Shown here one piece after another: positions 15,191 through 23,430 of a stretch of 64,000 nucleotides of DNA. A model generated the notes under the pieces. The model saw only the letters and a list, made by a program, of their open reading frames with translations. It searched no databases and was not told where the DNA came from. The DNA comes from Bradyrhizobium nivariense. Its GTDB lineage: Bacteria; Pseudomonadota; Alphaproteobacteria; Rhizobiales; Xanthobacteraceae. The stretch lies in NCBI RefSeq assembly GCF_029846715.1, contig NZ_JARVWW010000001.1, forward strand, positions 1-64,000, in the 5' to 3' direction. Numbering within the stretch: position 1 is the first letter of the stretch; each line of letters begins with the position of its first letter. Position numbers and translations under genes: made by a program.

Positions 15191-16468
15191 CTATCCCTTC
15201 TCCACCCCGCACCAATCCGCGATGAACAGCGCCATTGCCTTGGTGGTCTTCTTCAGCGAGTCCAGATCGACATATTCATTGAAGCCGTGCATCTCGCCGC
15301 CACTCGCGCCGAAGCACAGGCTCGGGATACCGTGATTGAGGCCGTAGAAGCGGGTGTCGGTGAGCGCGGTAAAGACGAGGTCTTCGACTTCGCCGCCATA
15401 GACGGTGTTGAAGGCCTTGCCGAACGCCGCCTCCGGCGCGGCGGCGTCGGTCAGCTCATAGCCTTCCGACAAAAAGCCCGACCATTCGATCTCCGGCGGA
15501 TTGTTGGCGAGGAAGCGGTGGTTGCGCGCGGCGGCAGCAACGCAGGCCATGATCTCCTTCTGGTGATCGGCGATCGACCAGCCCGGCAACACGGCAATCC
15601 GGCAATCGACGTCGCACCAGGCCGGCACGCTGGAGGCCCAGTCGCCGCCCTTGATGATGCCGGGGTTGAAGTTGATGGGATGGTTCAGCGTCTTGAAGTG
15701 GCGGTCGGCTTTCGCGCGCTCGTTCCACTCGATCTCGAGCTTTTGCAGCGCCTGGATCAAATGATAGGCCGCCATGATTGCGTTCGCGCCGGAGCCGGCG
15801 AAGGCGACATGGGTCGGATGGCCCTTTACGCGCAGGCGGAACCAGATCACGCCGACCTGCGAGCGCACCATCTTGCGGCCGGTCGGCTCAGGGATAAAGC
15901 AGGCATCCGCGCGATAGCCGCGTTGAAGCGTCGAGAGCGCGCCGACGCCGGTGCTCTCCTCCTCGATCACGGACTGGAAGTGGATTCGCGCCGTCGGCTT
16001 GAAGCCCGCCGCCTTGATCGCATCGAGCGCATAGAGCGCGCCGATGGTGCCCGACTTCATGTCGCAGGCGCCGCGGCCGAACATCTTGCCGTCCTTGATG
16101 ACGGGCGAGAACGGCGGGGTGTCCCACAGTTCCAGCGGCCCCGCGGGCACGACGTCGCAGTGGCCCTGGAGGATCAGCGATTTGCCCCGGCTGGTTTGCG
16201 GACGATAGGTCCCGACCACCGAGCGCGCCTTCGAAAAATCGTGTTCGATGGGCCCGAAGCCGCGCAGATCCTTGAGGTCGTCGACATTGATGTGCCAGTC
16301 GTCGACCTCGTAGCCGCGCGCGCGCAGGAGGTCGCCGATCATGTCCTGGCACGGTCCCTCCGCACCGCGGGTCGAGGGGATCGCGACGAAATCGCTCGTA
16401 GTCGCAAGCTGGGCTTCGAAGCCGGCGTCGACGGCGTCAACGATCCTCTGCTGCGTTTCGGCATTCAT
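15191..16468 (-). CDS. M20 family ArgE/DapE-type deacylase
   Basis: 425 residues from ATG 16468 (TTGGAG ahead). Zinc-dependent M20 peptidase/deacetylase: metal ligands in LQGHCDVVPAG, GRGACDMKSG, the catalytic EE in VIEEESTG, and the late GGEMHGFNEYV histidine. Lid domain around GHPTHVAFAGSGANA. Probably hydrolyses an N-acyl amino acid or similar amide in the cytoplasm (acetylornithine deacetylase-like), but the family is too broad to name the substrate. It faces the same way as the kyn operon but is separated from it by a repeat. Confidence 0.85.
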   Translation of the reverse strand: MNAETQQRIVDAVDAGFEAQLATTSDFVAIPSTRGAEGPCQDMIGDLLRARGYEVDDWHINVDDLKDLRGFGPIEHDFSKARSVVGTYRPQTSRGKSLILQGHCDVVPAGPLELWDTPPFSPVIKDGKMFGRGACDMKSGTIGALYALDAIKAAGFKPTARIHFQSVIEEESTGVGALSTLQRGYRADACFIPEPTGRKMVRSQVGVIWFRLRVKGHPTHVAFAGSGANAIMAAYHLIQALQKLEIEWNERAKADRHFKTLNHPINFNPGIIKGGDWASSVPAWCDVDCRIAVLPGWSIADHQKEIMACVAAAARNHRFLANNPPEIEWSGFLSEGYELTDAAAPEAAFGKAFNTVYGGEVEDLVFTALTDTRFYGLNHGIPSLCFGASGGEMHGFNEYVDLDSLKKTTKAMALFIADWCGVEKG

Positions 16469-16522
16469 CAGGCAACTCCAATCGGGCATTCAGATCATCG
16501 ATGGAGCGCAAGCTAGCCGATT

Positions 16523-17248
16523 TCAGCCGTTCGGGTACTCTGCAAAATAGGCATCCCGCAATGCATCTTCGAGCAACCGGCCCTCGGAATAGCCATTCAG
16601 TGTCGCCGGCCGGCTCACGCCGTCGAGCAACCGCGGGCACGGTTCCGGCGCGCCGAGCACGGTGCGCACCGGGATGCGCTCGGCATAGATTGGCAACTCA
16701 TAGTCCTCGTCATCGTCGGCGACGCCCTTGGCGCGGACCTTTGCGGAGGCTTCCTCGATCTCCATCGCGATAAAGGAGGTCGCCTTGATCTCCTGCGTGT
16801 TGCTCGCCCGCAGGCTCGCGGTGCGATCGGGGAAGAAGCGGTCGACCATCGCGATCACCGCGCGCTCTTTCTCCTCGGGGTCGGTGACGAGATAGGCCGT
16901 GCCGAACGCCATCACGGCGCGGTAGTCGGCCGAGTGATTGAAGCCGCAGCGCGCCAGCACCAGGCTGTCGAGATGGGCAACCGTCAGGCACACCCGCTCC
17001 CCTTTGGTCTGGTTGCGCAGCATGCGGCTGGCGCTCGAGCCGTGCCAATAGAGCTTCGTGCCCTCGCGCCAAAAGAAGGTCGGCGTGCAATAGGGTTGGC
17101 CGTCGATCGCGTAGGAGACGTGGCAGAGCATCGAGGAATCCAGGATGCGATGAACGGTGTCGTGATCGTAGAAGCCGCGGTCGTGACGACGCTTCACCTG
17201 GTTGCGCGCGGACGTCGGATAGGAATTCTGGCTCTCGGTCTGGCTCAC
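16523..17248 (-). CDS. pyridoxamine 5'-phosphate oxidase-like (flavin split-barrel) protein
   Basis: 241 residues. Flavin split-barrel of the NimA/PNPOx type: VHRILDSSMLCHVSYAIDGQPYCTPTFFWREGTKLYWHGS, then CLTVAHLDSLVLARCGFNHSADYRAVMAFG. The C-terminal extension (TASLRASNTQEIKATSFIAMEI and following) is typical of family members paired with MocR regulators. Likely binds FMN or PLP vitamers; activity not proven. Divergent from the MocR gene at 17323, with a shared 74-bp promoter region containing a 5-3-5 inverted repeat, so it is probably that regulator's target. Confidence 0.83.
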   Translation of the reverse strand: MSQTESQNSYPTSARNQVKRRHDRGFYDHDTVHRILDSSMLCHVSYAIDGQPYCTPTFFWREGTKLYWHGSSASRMLRNQTKGERVCLTVAHLDSLVLARCGFNHSADYRAVMAFGTAYLVTDPEEKERAVIAMVDRFFPDRTASLRASNTQEIKATSFIAMEIEEASAKVRAKGVADDDEDYELPIYAERIPVRTVLGAPEPCPRLLDGVSRPATLNGYSEGRLLEDALRDAYFAEYPNG

Positions 17249-17266
17249 GGCCGCTCCTGTCGGATT

Positions 17267-17279
17267 GGAACAATTCCAG
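17267..17279. promoter_or_regulatory. inverted repeat between PNPOx-like and MocR genes
   Basis: TGGAA-CAA-TTCCA, perfect 5-bp arms, in the 74-bp divergent intergenic region. A partial copy (CCAATTCCA) lies at 17315-17323 at the MocR start. Candidate MocR operator. Confidence 0.4.
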
Positions 17280-17322
17280 GGCAGTTGTAGCCGCGGATTT
17301 GGTCTGCGATAGTGCCAATTCC

Positions 17323-18795
17323 ATGCGAAAAATTCCGACCAATTCCGTTCCCTCGCCGGCCAAGGCCGAGCTGCCGCTCGATCTCGCCGGCCCGCACATC
17401 ACGCCCGGCGCCTCGTCGGCGCACCGGCTGTATCAGGCGCTGTGCGAGATGATCGTCGGCGGTCTGGTGAAACCGGGCGAGCCGCTGCCGCCGTCGCGCA
17501 CGTTGGCCAAACAGACCGGCTTTCGGCGCAATGCCGTCGTCACCGCCTATGAGCGGCTGATCGCCGACGGCTTTGCCGACGCCACCGTCGGCTCCGGCAC
17601 GTTCGTCGCCGCGCGCATCCCCGCGCGCGCGGCCGAGCCGAAGCGGCCGAAGATCATCGTCGAAACGCCCGGGCAAGGCGCGTTTTCGCTGGGCTGCACC
17701 CATATCGACGAGCGCGCCGTGCAGCGTTTCCGTGCCTTTGTCGGCCGTCGCATGCGCGCCTTCGGCGCGGAACATCTGCACTATGGCGACCCCCGCGGCA
17801 GCCGCGAGCTGCGCGCGGCGATCGCCGATCACTTGCTATCGGCGCGGGGCCTGCGCTGCGATCCCGATCAGATCATGCTGACATCAGGCACGCTGCACGC
17901 GCTGCGCATCGTGCTGAGCGCGATCCTCAAGCCCAACGACCAGGTCTGGTGCGAGGACCCAGGTTACCCCGCCGCGCGCAGGACCATCGCGCATTGCGGC
18001 TATCGCGCCGTGCCCGTTCCCGTCGACGCTCACGGCATGCGGGTCGCCAGGGGCCGGGCCGCGGCGCCGTCCGCGCGCGCGGCCTATGTGACGCCGTCGC
18101 ACCAGTTTCCACTGGGCGTTCAGATGTCGATGCCGCGGCGGCTCGAGCTGCTGGACTGGGCCAAGCAGGCTGGCGCCTTCGTGCTGGAAGACGATTACGA
18201 CAGTGAGTTCCGCTATGACGGCGCGCCGCTGATGTCGCTGGCAGGAATCGATCATCTCCAGCGCGTGATCTACCTGGGCACGTTCGCCAAGACGTTGTTT
18301 CCGGGCCTGCGCATCGGCTATTGCGCCCTGCCCGAGCGCTTGATTGCGGACGTCACCGCCGCGCGGGCCGCACTCGACCGCTTTCCCGGCACGCTGATGG
18401 AGGGCGCGGTGGCCGACATGCTCAATTCCGGCGCGTTCGCCGCGAACCTGAAGCGGGTGCGCAAGCTTTACCGCGAGGCGCGCGACGTGCTGGCCGAGAC
18501 CCTGGAAGCCGCATCCGACGGCGTGCTGTCGGTGCCGGTCCCATCACAGGGTCTGCATCTTGTCGCCCGGTTCGATCCCTCGGTCGATCTGGCGGTGGCG
18601 GCAGAAGCCAAGCAGGCCGCCGGCGCCGAAGGCTGGCTGTTGGCCGACACCTATTCGCGCTCACGTCCTCTGCCCGGTTTCGTGCTGGGATTTTCCGGCC
18701 ACGCGGTTCCGAAGCTCGTGGCATCCGCCGAGCGGCTCGCGCGGGAATCGCGCGCGGCCTTGCGTGCGAGGAGCAAGCCGGCCCGACGGGCATGA
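17323..18795 (+). CDS. MocR/PdxR-like transcription regulator
   Basis: 490 residues. N-terminal GntR-type winged helix (AHRLYQALCEMIVGGLVKPGEPLPPSRTLAKQTGFRRNAVVTAYERL) joined to a fold-type I aminotransferase domain: FSLGCTHIDERAVQRF, YGDPRGSRELRAAIADHL, WCEDPGYPAARRTI, VTPSHQFPLG, ED-DYDSEFRYD, and the PLP lysine in GTFAKTLFPGLRIGY. MocR proteins sense PLP or a PLP adduct and control vitamin B6 or amine metabolism. ATG 17323 gives MRKIPTNS; an upstream in-frame ATG adds eight residues. Divergent from a PNPOx-like gene, its likely target. Confidence 0.9.
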   Translation: MRKIPTNSVPSPAKAELPLDLAGPHITPGASSAHRLYQALCEMIVGGLVKPGEPLPPSRTLAKQTGFRRNAVVTAYERLIADGFADATVGSGTFVAARIPARAAEPKRPKIIVETPGQGAFSLGCTHIDERAVQRFRAFVGRRMRAFGAEHLHYGDPRGSRELRAAIADHLLSARGLRCDPDQIMLTSGTLHALRIVLSAILKPNDQVWCEDPGYPAARRTIAHCGYRAVPVPVDAHGMRVARGRAAAPSARAAYVTPSHQFPLGVQMSMPRRLELLDWAKQAGAFVLEDDYDSEFRYDGAPLMSLAGIDHLQRVIYLGTFAKTLFPGLRIGYCALPERLIADVTAARAALDRFPGTLMEGAVADMLNSGAFAANLKRVRKLYREARDVLAETLEAASDGVLSVPVPSQGLHLVARFDPSVDLAVAAEAKQAAGAEGWLLADTYSRSRPLPGFVLGFSGHAVPKLVASAERLARESRAALRARSKPARRA

Positions 18796-18862
18796 CGAAC
18801 GTTCGCTATGAGAATCGGCTGCCGCTCCCTACATTGCGGCATCGATGCCGGGACCTCACACC

Positions 18863-19111
18863 ATGCTGCTGCGCCGTGCGACTTGCCTCTCGCTCCTGCT
18901 CTCCATCGCTCTCGCCGCGACGGCGCGCGCAGGCACGGTCGGACGCGAGCAGGACATCGTCGATCTCAAGCTCGGCCAGCGCGTGCAAGTGGATGACGGA
19001 ACCTGCCCCGCCGGACAGGTCAAGGAAGTGCGCGGCGCCAAGATGACCGACAAGGGCGTGGCGCGGACCAGCACCTGCGTGCCGCGGTTTGGTCCGAAAT
19101 CAAAGCGATGA
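18863..19111 (+). CDS. small secreted protein, 82 aa
   Basis: MLLRRATCLSLLLSIALAATARA is a clear signal peptide. The mature ~60 residues contain TVGREQDIVDLKLGQRVQVDDG, two cysteines (GTCPAG and TSTCVP) and end FGPKSKR. The sequence looks like a conserved rhizobial secreted family (possibly DUF6719, from memory only); a KEV-x-GAKMTDKGV motif is prominent. Function unknown. It ends three bases before the convergent gene at 19115. Confidence 0.7.
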   Translation: MLLRRATCLSLLLSIALAATARAGTVGREQDIVDLKLGQRVQVDDGTCPAGQVKEVRGAKMTDKGVARTSTCVPRFGPKSKR

Positions 19112-19114
19112 GCG

Positions 19115-19477
19115 CTACTTCGCCGGATCGAACATGCACTGCAAGGTCGGCTTGGCGATCTTGGTGAAGGTCGGGCCGATCTCGCCTTGCTTTGACGTCG
19201 GCACCCAATCCGTCTCGATCGTCGGCACGCCGGTCTCGCTGATGCCGCGGAGCAGGGCCTCGCGCAAATCCCGATCCTCGACGACTGCGGCGGCATGGTC
19301 ATGCAGGCAGCCGCAGACTTCCTCCGGATGCTCCCAGCGCCCGAGCATGCGCGGCGCACATTGCCTCACGAACTCAGTACGGGGATCAGGTAATCTGGGG
19401 GGTGAGCGCACCTGCGCCTGAGCGGCACTGATCGTCAGAAGGGATATGAACGCCGCAGCGCAGAAACGAACAAGCAT
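19115..19477 (-). CDS. small secreted cysteine-containing protein, 120 aa
   Basis: From ATG 19477: MLVRFCAAAFISLLTISAAQA is a signal peptide. The mature part has four cysteines (RQCAPRML, VCGCLHDHAA, QCMFDPAK), spaced like a heme-less secreted domain, and reads WEHPEEVCGCLHDH. The same strand frame extends far upstream to 19825 but that extension has no signal and overlaps another small gene, so I start at 19477. No named family recognised. Possibly periplasmic with disulfides. Confidence 0.6.
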   Translation of the reverse strand: MLVRFCAAAFISLLTISAAQAQVRSPPRLPDPRTEFVRQCAPRMLGRWEHPEEVCGCLHDHAAAVVEDRDLREALLRGISETGVPTIETDWVPTSKQGEIGPTFTKIAKPTLQCMFDPAK

Positions 19478-19512
19478 GATGGCCTTTATCGGCTGATTTT
19501 TCTTGTTGGCGA

Positions 19513-19677
19513 TCAGAAGCGCGCGGCGACCACGATCGGCTGCGGCGCCGGGGTCATGATCGGCGAGCCGCTGTACTGGAAAGTGCCGATACCCGGGAGA
19601 TTGCCGTCCGGCGAGCCTGCGAACGAGGAGCCGGCGAGCACGACACCGAAAGCAAGGATGAAGCTGAGCGTGCGCAT
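19513..19677 (-). CDS. small secreted protein, 54 aa
   Basis: MRTLSFILAFGVVLAGSSFA signal peptide followed by a 34-residue mature part rich in G, P and S (DGNLPGIGTFQYSGSPIM then PAPQPIVVAARF). GGAGACAAGTCC before the ATG is a good ribosome site. It precedes the 19115-19477 gene on the same strand, 35 bases apart. No family recognised; similar short secreted proteins are common in bradyrhizobia. Confidence 0.6.
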   Translation of the reverse strand: MRTLSFILAFGVVLAGSSFAGSPDGNLPGIGTFQYSGSPIMTPAPQPIVVAARF

Positions 19678-20311
19678 GGACTTGTCTCCGAATTCGGTCG
19701 CCGGCGTGCGCCGTCGTCGTTGTCAGGTTGATAACCATGGGCGGTTTCGCGCGTGATGCGCCAAAGACGGAAAATGGTTTCATCTCCGTGAGAATTGTTT
19801 CGTCCCGTTCGGGGTGACGACACATTCGACGGAAAATCTCAATCTTTTCAGATGGGTCGCGCGGCTGCCCAATGTCGCTTGGCAGGTCCCGTTCGAGGTC
19901 GGCCGCGCGCCGGGCGCTGCACCGTCATAATCCCGCCTCACACGCTTCACATGCGTTTTACGTTTTTCTGCTGAAGAGAAGCCGAACGAAGGCTAGGCCC
20001 TGTCGAACCGGGGGCGCTTCGGCTGCGACCCAAGCTATCGAGACCGAGACGCCGGGATCACCGGGTGCGTTCATGTGAGGAATGGCCATCATGATGGCGC
20101 AAGATCGCGCAACGGCGCGCGATGCGGACCAACGAACGGACCGCGGGGATCAACGATCTGTTCGCAGCAGCGCCGCGTCGCCTGGCGAAATGGCGCTGCA
20201 ATCGAGCCGCGGCTTTGAGGCCGTGCCGCAGACCTTCGTGCGGCTGACCGGCTCGCATCTTGCAAAACCGCGCGCCAGCCGCGCTGACATCACTGAGTGA
20301 ACGCAAACGCG
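19678..20311. other. intergenic stretch without convincing gene
   Basis: Over 600 bases between a secreted 54-aa gene and creA. The only candidate is an ORF at 20082-20300 (+, 72 codons, GAGGA before ATG GCC ATC ATG) whose product (rich in R, S and D) shows no recognisable pattern. I see no tRNA, hairpin terminator or repeat of note. Confidence 0.5.
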
Positions 20312-20860
20312 TCACTGAGTGAAGAACTCTCCGCACTTCTGGACGTTTGCGTCCGCCGGTCCCCACGGCATGACCGGCACGGTCGAGGTCGAGTTCTTCG
20401 GCGAACCCTCGATCAGCCTGTCCGAATAGACCATGTAGACCAGCACGTTGCGCTTGGCGTCACAGCCGCGCACGATCTGCATCTTCTTGAAGAACAGCGA
20501 GCGGCGCTGGCGGAACATGTCGTCGCCCTGCTCCATCTTGTTCTTGAACTTGATCGGGCCGACCTGACGGCAGGCGAGCGAGATGTCCGAGACCTCCTCG
20601 GCAAGGCCCAGCCAGCCCTTGAAGCCACCCTTCTCCGGCACCGTGAAATGACAGGCCACGCCCTCGACCTCAGGGTCGTCGAGGCCGTAGGTCGCAAGCT
20701 TGTCGTTCGGGCTCACCCATTTGAACACGGTCGAGCGGCGGAAGATCAGATCCGGCTCGTCCGCGGCGGAAGCGGACGCCGCCGGCACGGTCAGCGCCAG
20801 GAGGAATAAAGCGAGGCCTTTCAAGCGGATGCTGGAAAGACCGGGGAAACGAGATGACAT
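20312..20860 (-). CDS. creA: CreA family protein
   Basis: 182 residues with signal-like N terminus (LALFLLALTVPAASASA). Matches CreA: DEPDLIFRRSTVFKWVSPNDKLATYGLDDPEVEGVACHFT, GLAEEVSDISLACRQVGPI, and FFKKMQIVRGCDAKRNVLVYMVYSDRLIEGSPKNSTS. Periplasmic protein of unknown function widespread in Proteobacteria, named from the E. coli creABCD locus; no creB/C/D genes are here. Single gene on the minus strand. Confidence 0.9.
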   Translation of the reverse strand: MSSRFPGLSSIRLKGLALFLLALTVPAASASAADEPDLIFRRSTVFKWVSPNDKLATYGLDDPEVEGVACHFTVPEKGGFKGWLGLAEEVSDISLACRQVGPIKFKNKMEQGDDMFRQRRSLFFKKMQIVRGCDAKRNVLVYMVYSDRLIEGSPKNSTSTVPVMPWGPADANVQKCGEFFTQ

Positions 20861-21050
20861 GAAGTTCTCCGGTAGGAAGTCCCAGCAATGTAGGCATGAG
20901 GCGACCGATCAGGAAGACGACCGGCAAGCGGCCGCCGTTTACCGCTCCGTGAGGCTTTTTTGCTACGGTTTAGACAAAAGTAGCTGATGGCAGAACTGCC
21001 GTGCTGGTGAACGCGTATCCCCTCTGAGAGACTAACATCTGATTTGGATT

Positions 21051-22616
21051 ATGGATTCGAAGATGAATAGCGTGAACGGGTCTGGTTTTTCTGCCAAGCC
21101 GGCGCGACTTTGGCGGGTCGCCATTTTGGCGGCGGCGGGTGCGATCGGTACGGCGAGCCAGGCGGACGCAGCGTTTTATTACTGGACGGATTATTCCGAC
21201 GGGTCCTACGGTCGCCATGAGCGGCATCCCGAGGAGCCGCGACAGAAGCCGCAGAAGCGCAGCGCTACAGGCAAGAAAGAGGTCGTCGCCGAAAGGGAAG
21301 CCGGCACGAAGCCGCAAGGGCCGCTCGTCATCGTCGTCTCGATCGACCGGCAGAAGGTCACGGTCTACGACACCAACGGCGTGTTTGCGGAATCTCCGGT
21401 GTCGACCGGCATGAAGGGCCATTCGACGCCGATGGGCGTGTTCAGCGTCATCCAGAAGCACAAATTCCACCACTCCAACATCTATAGCGGCGCGCCGATG
21501 CCGTACATGCAGCGCATCACCTGGTCCGGCGTTGCGATGCACGCCGGCGTGCTGCCGGGCTATCCGGCCTCGCACGGCTGCATCCGCATGCCGACGGCGT
21601 TCGCGGTGAAGATGTGGAACTGGACCAGGATGGGCGCGCGCGTGATCGTTTCGCCCGGCCAGATCTCGCCGCAGAACTTCTCGCATCCCCTGCTCGCCTC
21701 CGTGCGCGTGCCGCCGCAACCCGCGGCCAGCCTGGAGCCGCAGACCAATGCCGACGACAAGGCCGACAAGGGCGCGGCCAATACCAGGGCCGCCGAAGCA
21801 AAGCCGGTTGAAACGAAGACCGCCAGCGTCGACGGTGCGCTCGAGCTGCGCTCGTCGGTCGGCCACACCATGATGTCGGACGTGACCACCGGCAATGCGC
21901 CGGCCCGCGAGGAAGCCGCGGTATCGGCCGACCAGACCGAGACCACGGCAAAGCCCGAGACCAAGACCGCTGAGGCAGCTGACGCGGCCAAGCCCCAGGC
22001 CGGAGACGCCGCGCAGCCCGAGGCCGCGGAGACGTCCAAAGAAGCGCCTAAGGCCGAAACGGCAGATGCGCCGAAGTCTCAAACCGCCACGTCTGAAACC
22101 GTCACGTCTGAGCCCGCAAAAGCAGAGCCGGTCCCCGCGGCAAAGCCTGAAGCACCCAAGCGCGCCGGCCAGATCGCGGTCTTCGTCAGCCGCAAGGATT
22201 CCAAGCTCTACGTGCGGCAGAACTTTGCGCCGCTGTTCGAGGTGCCCATCACGATCGCCGCGAGCGATCGACCGCTCGGCACGCATGTCTTCACCGCCGA
22301 GGTCGACAAGGCCGATTCCAATGCGCTGCATTGGTCGGTGGTGTCCTTGCCAGTGTCTGTCCGCTCTGCCGCGCGCGAAGATGACGGCCGCATGACAGGC
22401 CGCCAGCGTGGCGCGGCCGTGATTCCCGTCGCCGCAAAGCCTGTGGTCACGCCGAACAGCCCGGCCGAGGCCCTCGACCGCGTCTCGATCCCGGCCGACA
22501 CGATCACGAAGATCAACGAAATGCTGACATCAGGCGGCTCGATCATCATCTCCGATCAGGGCATCAACCAGGGCGAGACCGGCGAAGGCACCGATTTCAT
22601 CGTCCGCCTGTACTGA
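21051..22616 (+). CDS. L,D-transpeptidase (YkuD) with long low-complexity linker
   Basis: 521 residues. Signal-like segment VAILAAAGAIGTASQADA near residues 23-40. YkuD catalytic domain about residues 88-205: LVIVVSIDRQKVTVYD, STGMKGHSTPMGVFSV, and the active site HAGVLPGY-PASHGCIRMP (His and nucleophilic Cys). Crosslinks meso-DAP residues of peptidoglycan or attaches proteins to it, in the periplasm. Residues about 220-375 are a charged Ala/Glu/Lys/Pro linker (repeated T-x-E-T-A-K-P units), then a second, degenerate YkuD-like half (QIAVFVSRKDSKLYVRQNF, PLFEVPITIAASDRPLGTHVF) without catalytic Cys. Start could also be the ATG at 21063. Confidence 0.85.
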   Translation: MDSKMNSVNGSGFSAKPARLWRVAILAAAGAIGTASQADAAFYYWTDYSDGSYGRHERHPEEPRQKPQKRSATGKKEVVAEREAGTKPQGPLVIVVSIDRQKVTVYDTNGVFAESPVSTGMKGHSTPMGVFSVIQKHKFHHSNIYSGAPMPYMQRITWSGVAMHAGVLPGYPASHGCIRMPTAFAVKMWNWTRMGARVIVSPGQISPQNFSHPLLASVRVPPQPAASLEPQTNADDKADKGAANTRAAEAKPVETKTASVDGALELRSSVGHTMMSDVTTGNAPAREEAAVSADQTETTAKPETKTAEAADAAKPQAGDAAQPEAAETSKEAPKAETADAPKSQTATSETVTSEPAKAEPVPAAKPEAPKRAGQIAVFVSRKDSKLYVRQNFAPLFEVPITIAASDRPLGTHVFTAEVDKADSNALHWSVVSLPVSVRSAAREDDGRMTGRQRGAAVIPVAAKPVVTPNSPAEALDRVSIPADTITKINEMLTSGGSIIISDQGINQGETGEGTDFIVRLY

Positions 22617-22708
22617 CGCGCCTGGCCACGTCCGATAACGCGGTGTTGAGCAGGCGCGTCGCGCCGACGGAGTAAAGTGCGTCCCGGAACACGTCGGGGG
22701 ACGATGCC

Positions 22709-23275
22709 ATGCTGAACCGCAGGACCATGCTCGCCGCGCTTGTCGCGACGACCGCATCTGCCAGACACGCACTGGCCGATGGCGGCATGAGCCGAATCTC
22801 CGCCTACGCCTTCTCCTTCCCGGAATTATCAGGCGACGACATCCGCCTTGCGGCCTTCACCGGCAGGCCGCTGCTGGTGGTCAACACCGCTTCGCTCTGC
22901 GGTTACACGCCACAATATGCCGGCCTGCAAGAAATCTGGAGCGAGTTTCGCGAACGCGGGCTCATCGTCATCGGCGTGCCTTCCAACGATTTTGGCGGAC
23001 AGGAGCCCGGCGGTACCAGCGAGATCTCGGAGACCGCCCACCACCAATACGGCGTTACCTTCCCGATTGCGGCCAAAGCCGTTGTGGTCGGTGCGAAGGC
23101 GCATCCGTTCTACAAATGGGCGGCAGAGGCGCGGCCGAAGGAGGTTCCGCGCTGGAACTTCCACAAATACCTGATCGGCCGCGATGGCTATATCGCTGAG
23201 GTGTTTTCGTCCGTCGTTGAGCCGACCGACACGCGGATCAAGACGGCGATTGCCAAGACGCTGGCCGACACTTGA
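22709..23275 (+). CDS. glutathione peroxidase family protein, exported
   Basis: 188 residues. Thioredoxin-fold peroxidase: NTASLCGYTPQYAGLQEI carries the peroxidatic cysteine, followed by VIGVPSNDFGGQEPG and RWNFHKYLIGRDG with the active-site Trp-Asn. Reduces hydroperoxides. The N terminus (LNRRTMLAALVATTASARHALA) has an arginine pair and hydrophobic stretch, suggesting periplasmic export, possibly by Tat. Bacterial members often use thioredoxin rather than glutathione. Stands alone. Confidence 0.88.
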   Translation: MLNRRTMLAALVATTASARHALADGGMSRISAYAFSFPELSGDDIRLAAFTGRPLLVVNTASLCGYTPQYAGLQEIWSEFRERGLIVIGVPSNDFGGQEPGGTSEISETAHHQYGVTFPIAAKAVVVGAKAHPFYKWAAEARPKEVPRWNFHKYLIGRDGYIAEVFSSVVEPTDTRIKTAIAKTLADT

Positions 23276-23430
23276 CGCAATCCGCTTGGGCACAATTGTG
23301 GCGGGGCGCCAAACAGCCGTTGCAATGGCGAGTGCCCACCATCTAGGCTAGGATCACCCAAGGGCAGGATGGTTTTGCCGGACGCGAAAAGCCACGGTGA
23401 AACAACGGGATCAATCTCGAGGACAACACC

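Noticed and set aside
20082..20300. 72-codon ORF with GAGGA before ATG
   Set aside because: Composition without pattern (R/S/D rich), opposite frame equally open; not enough to call a gene.
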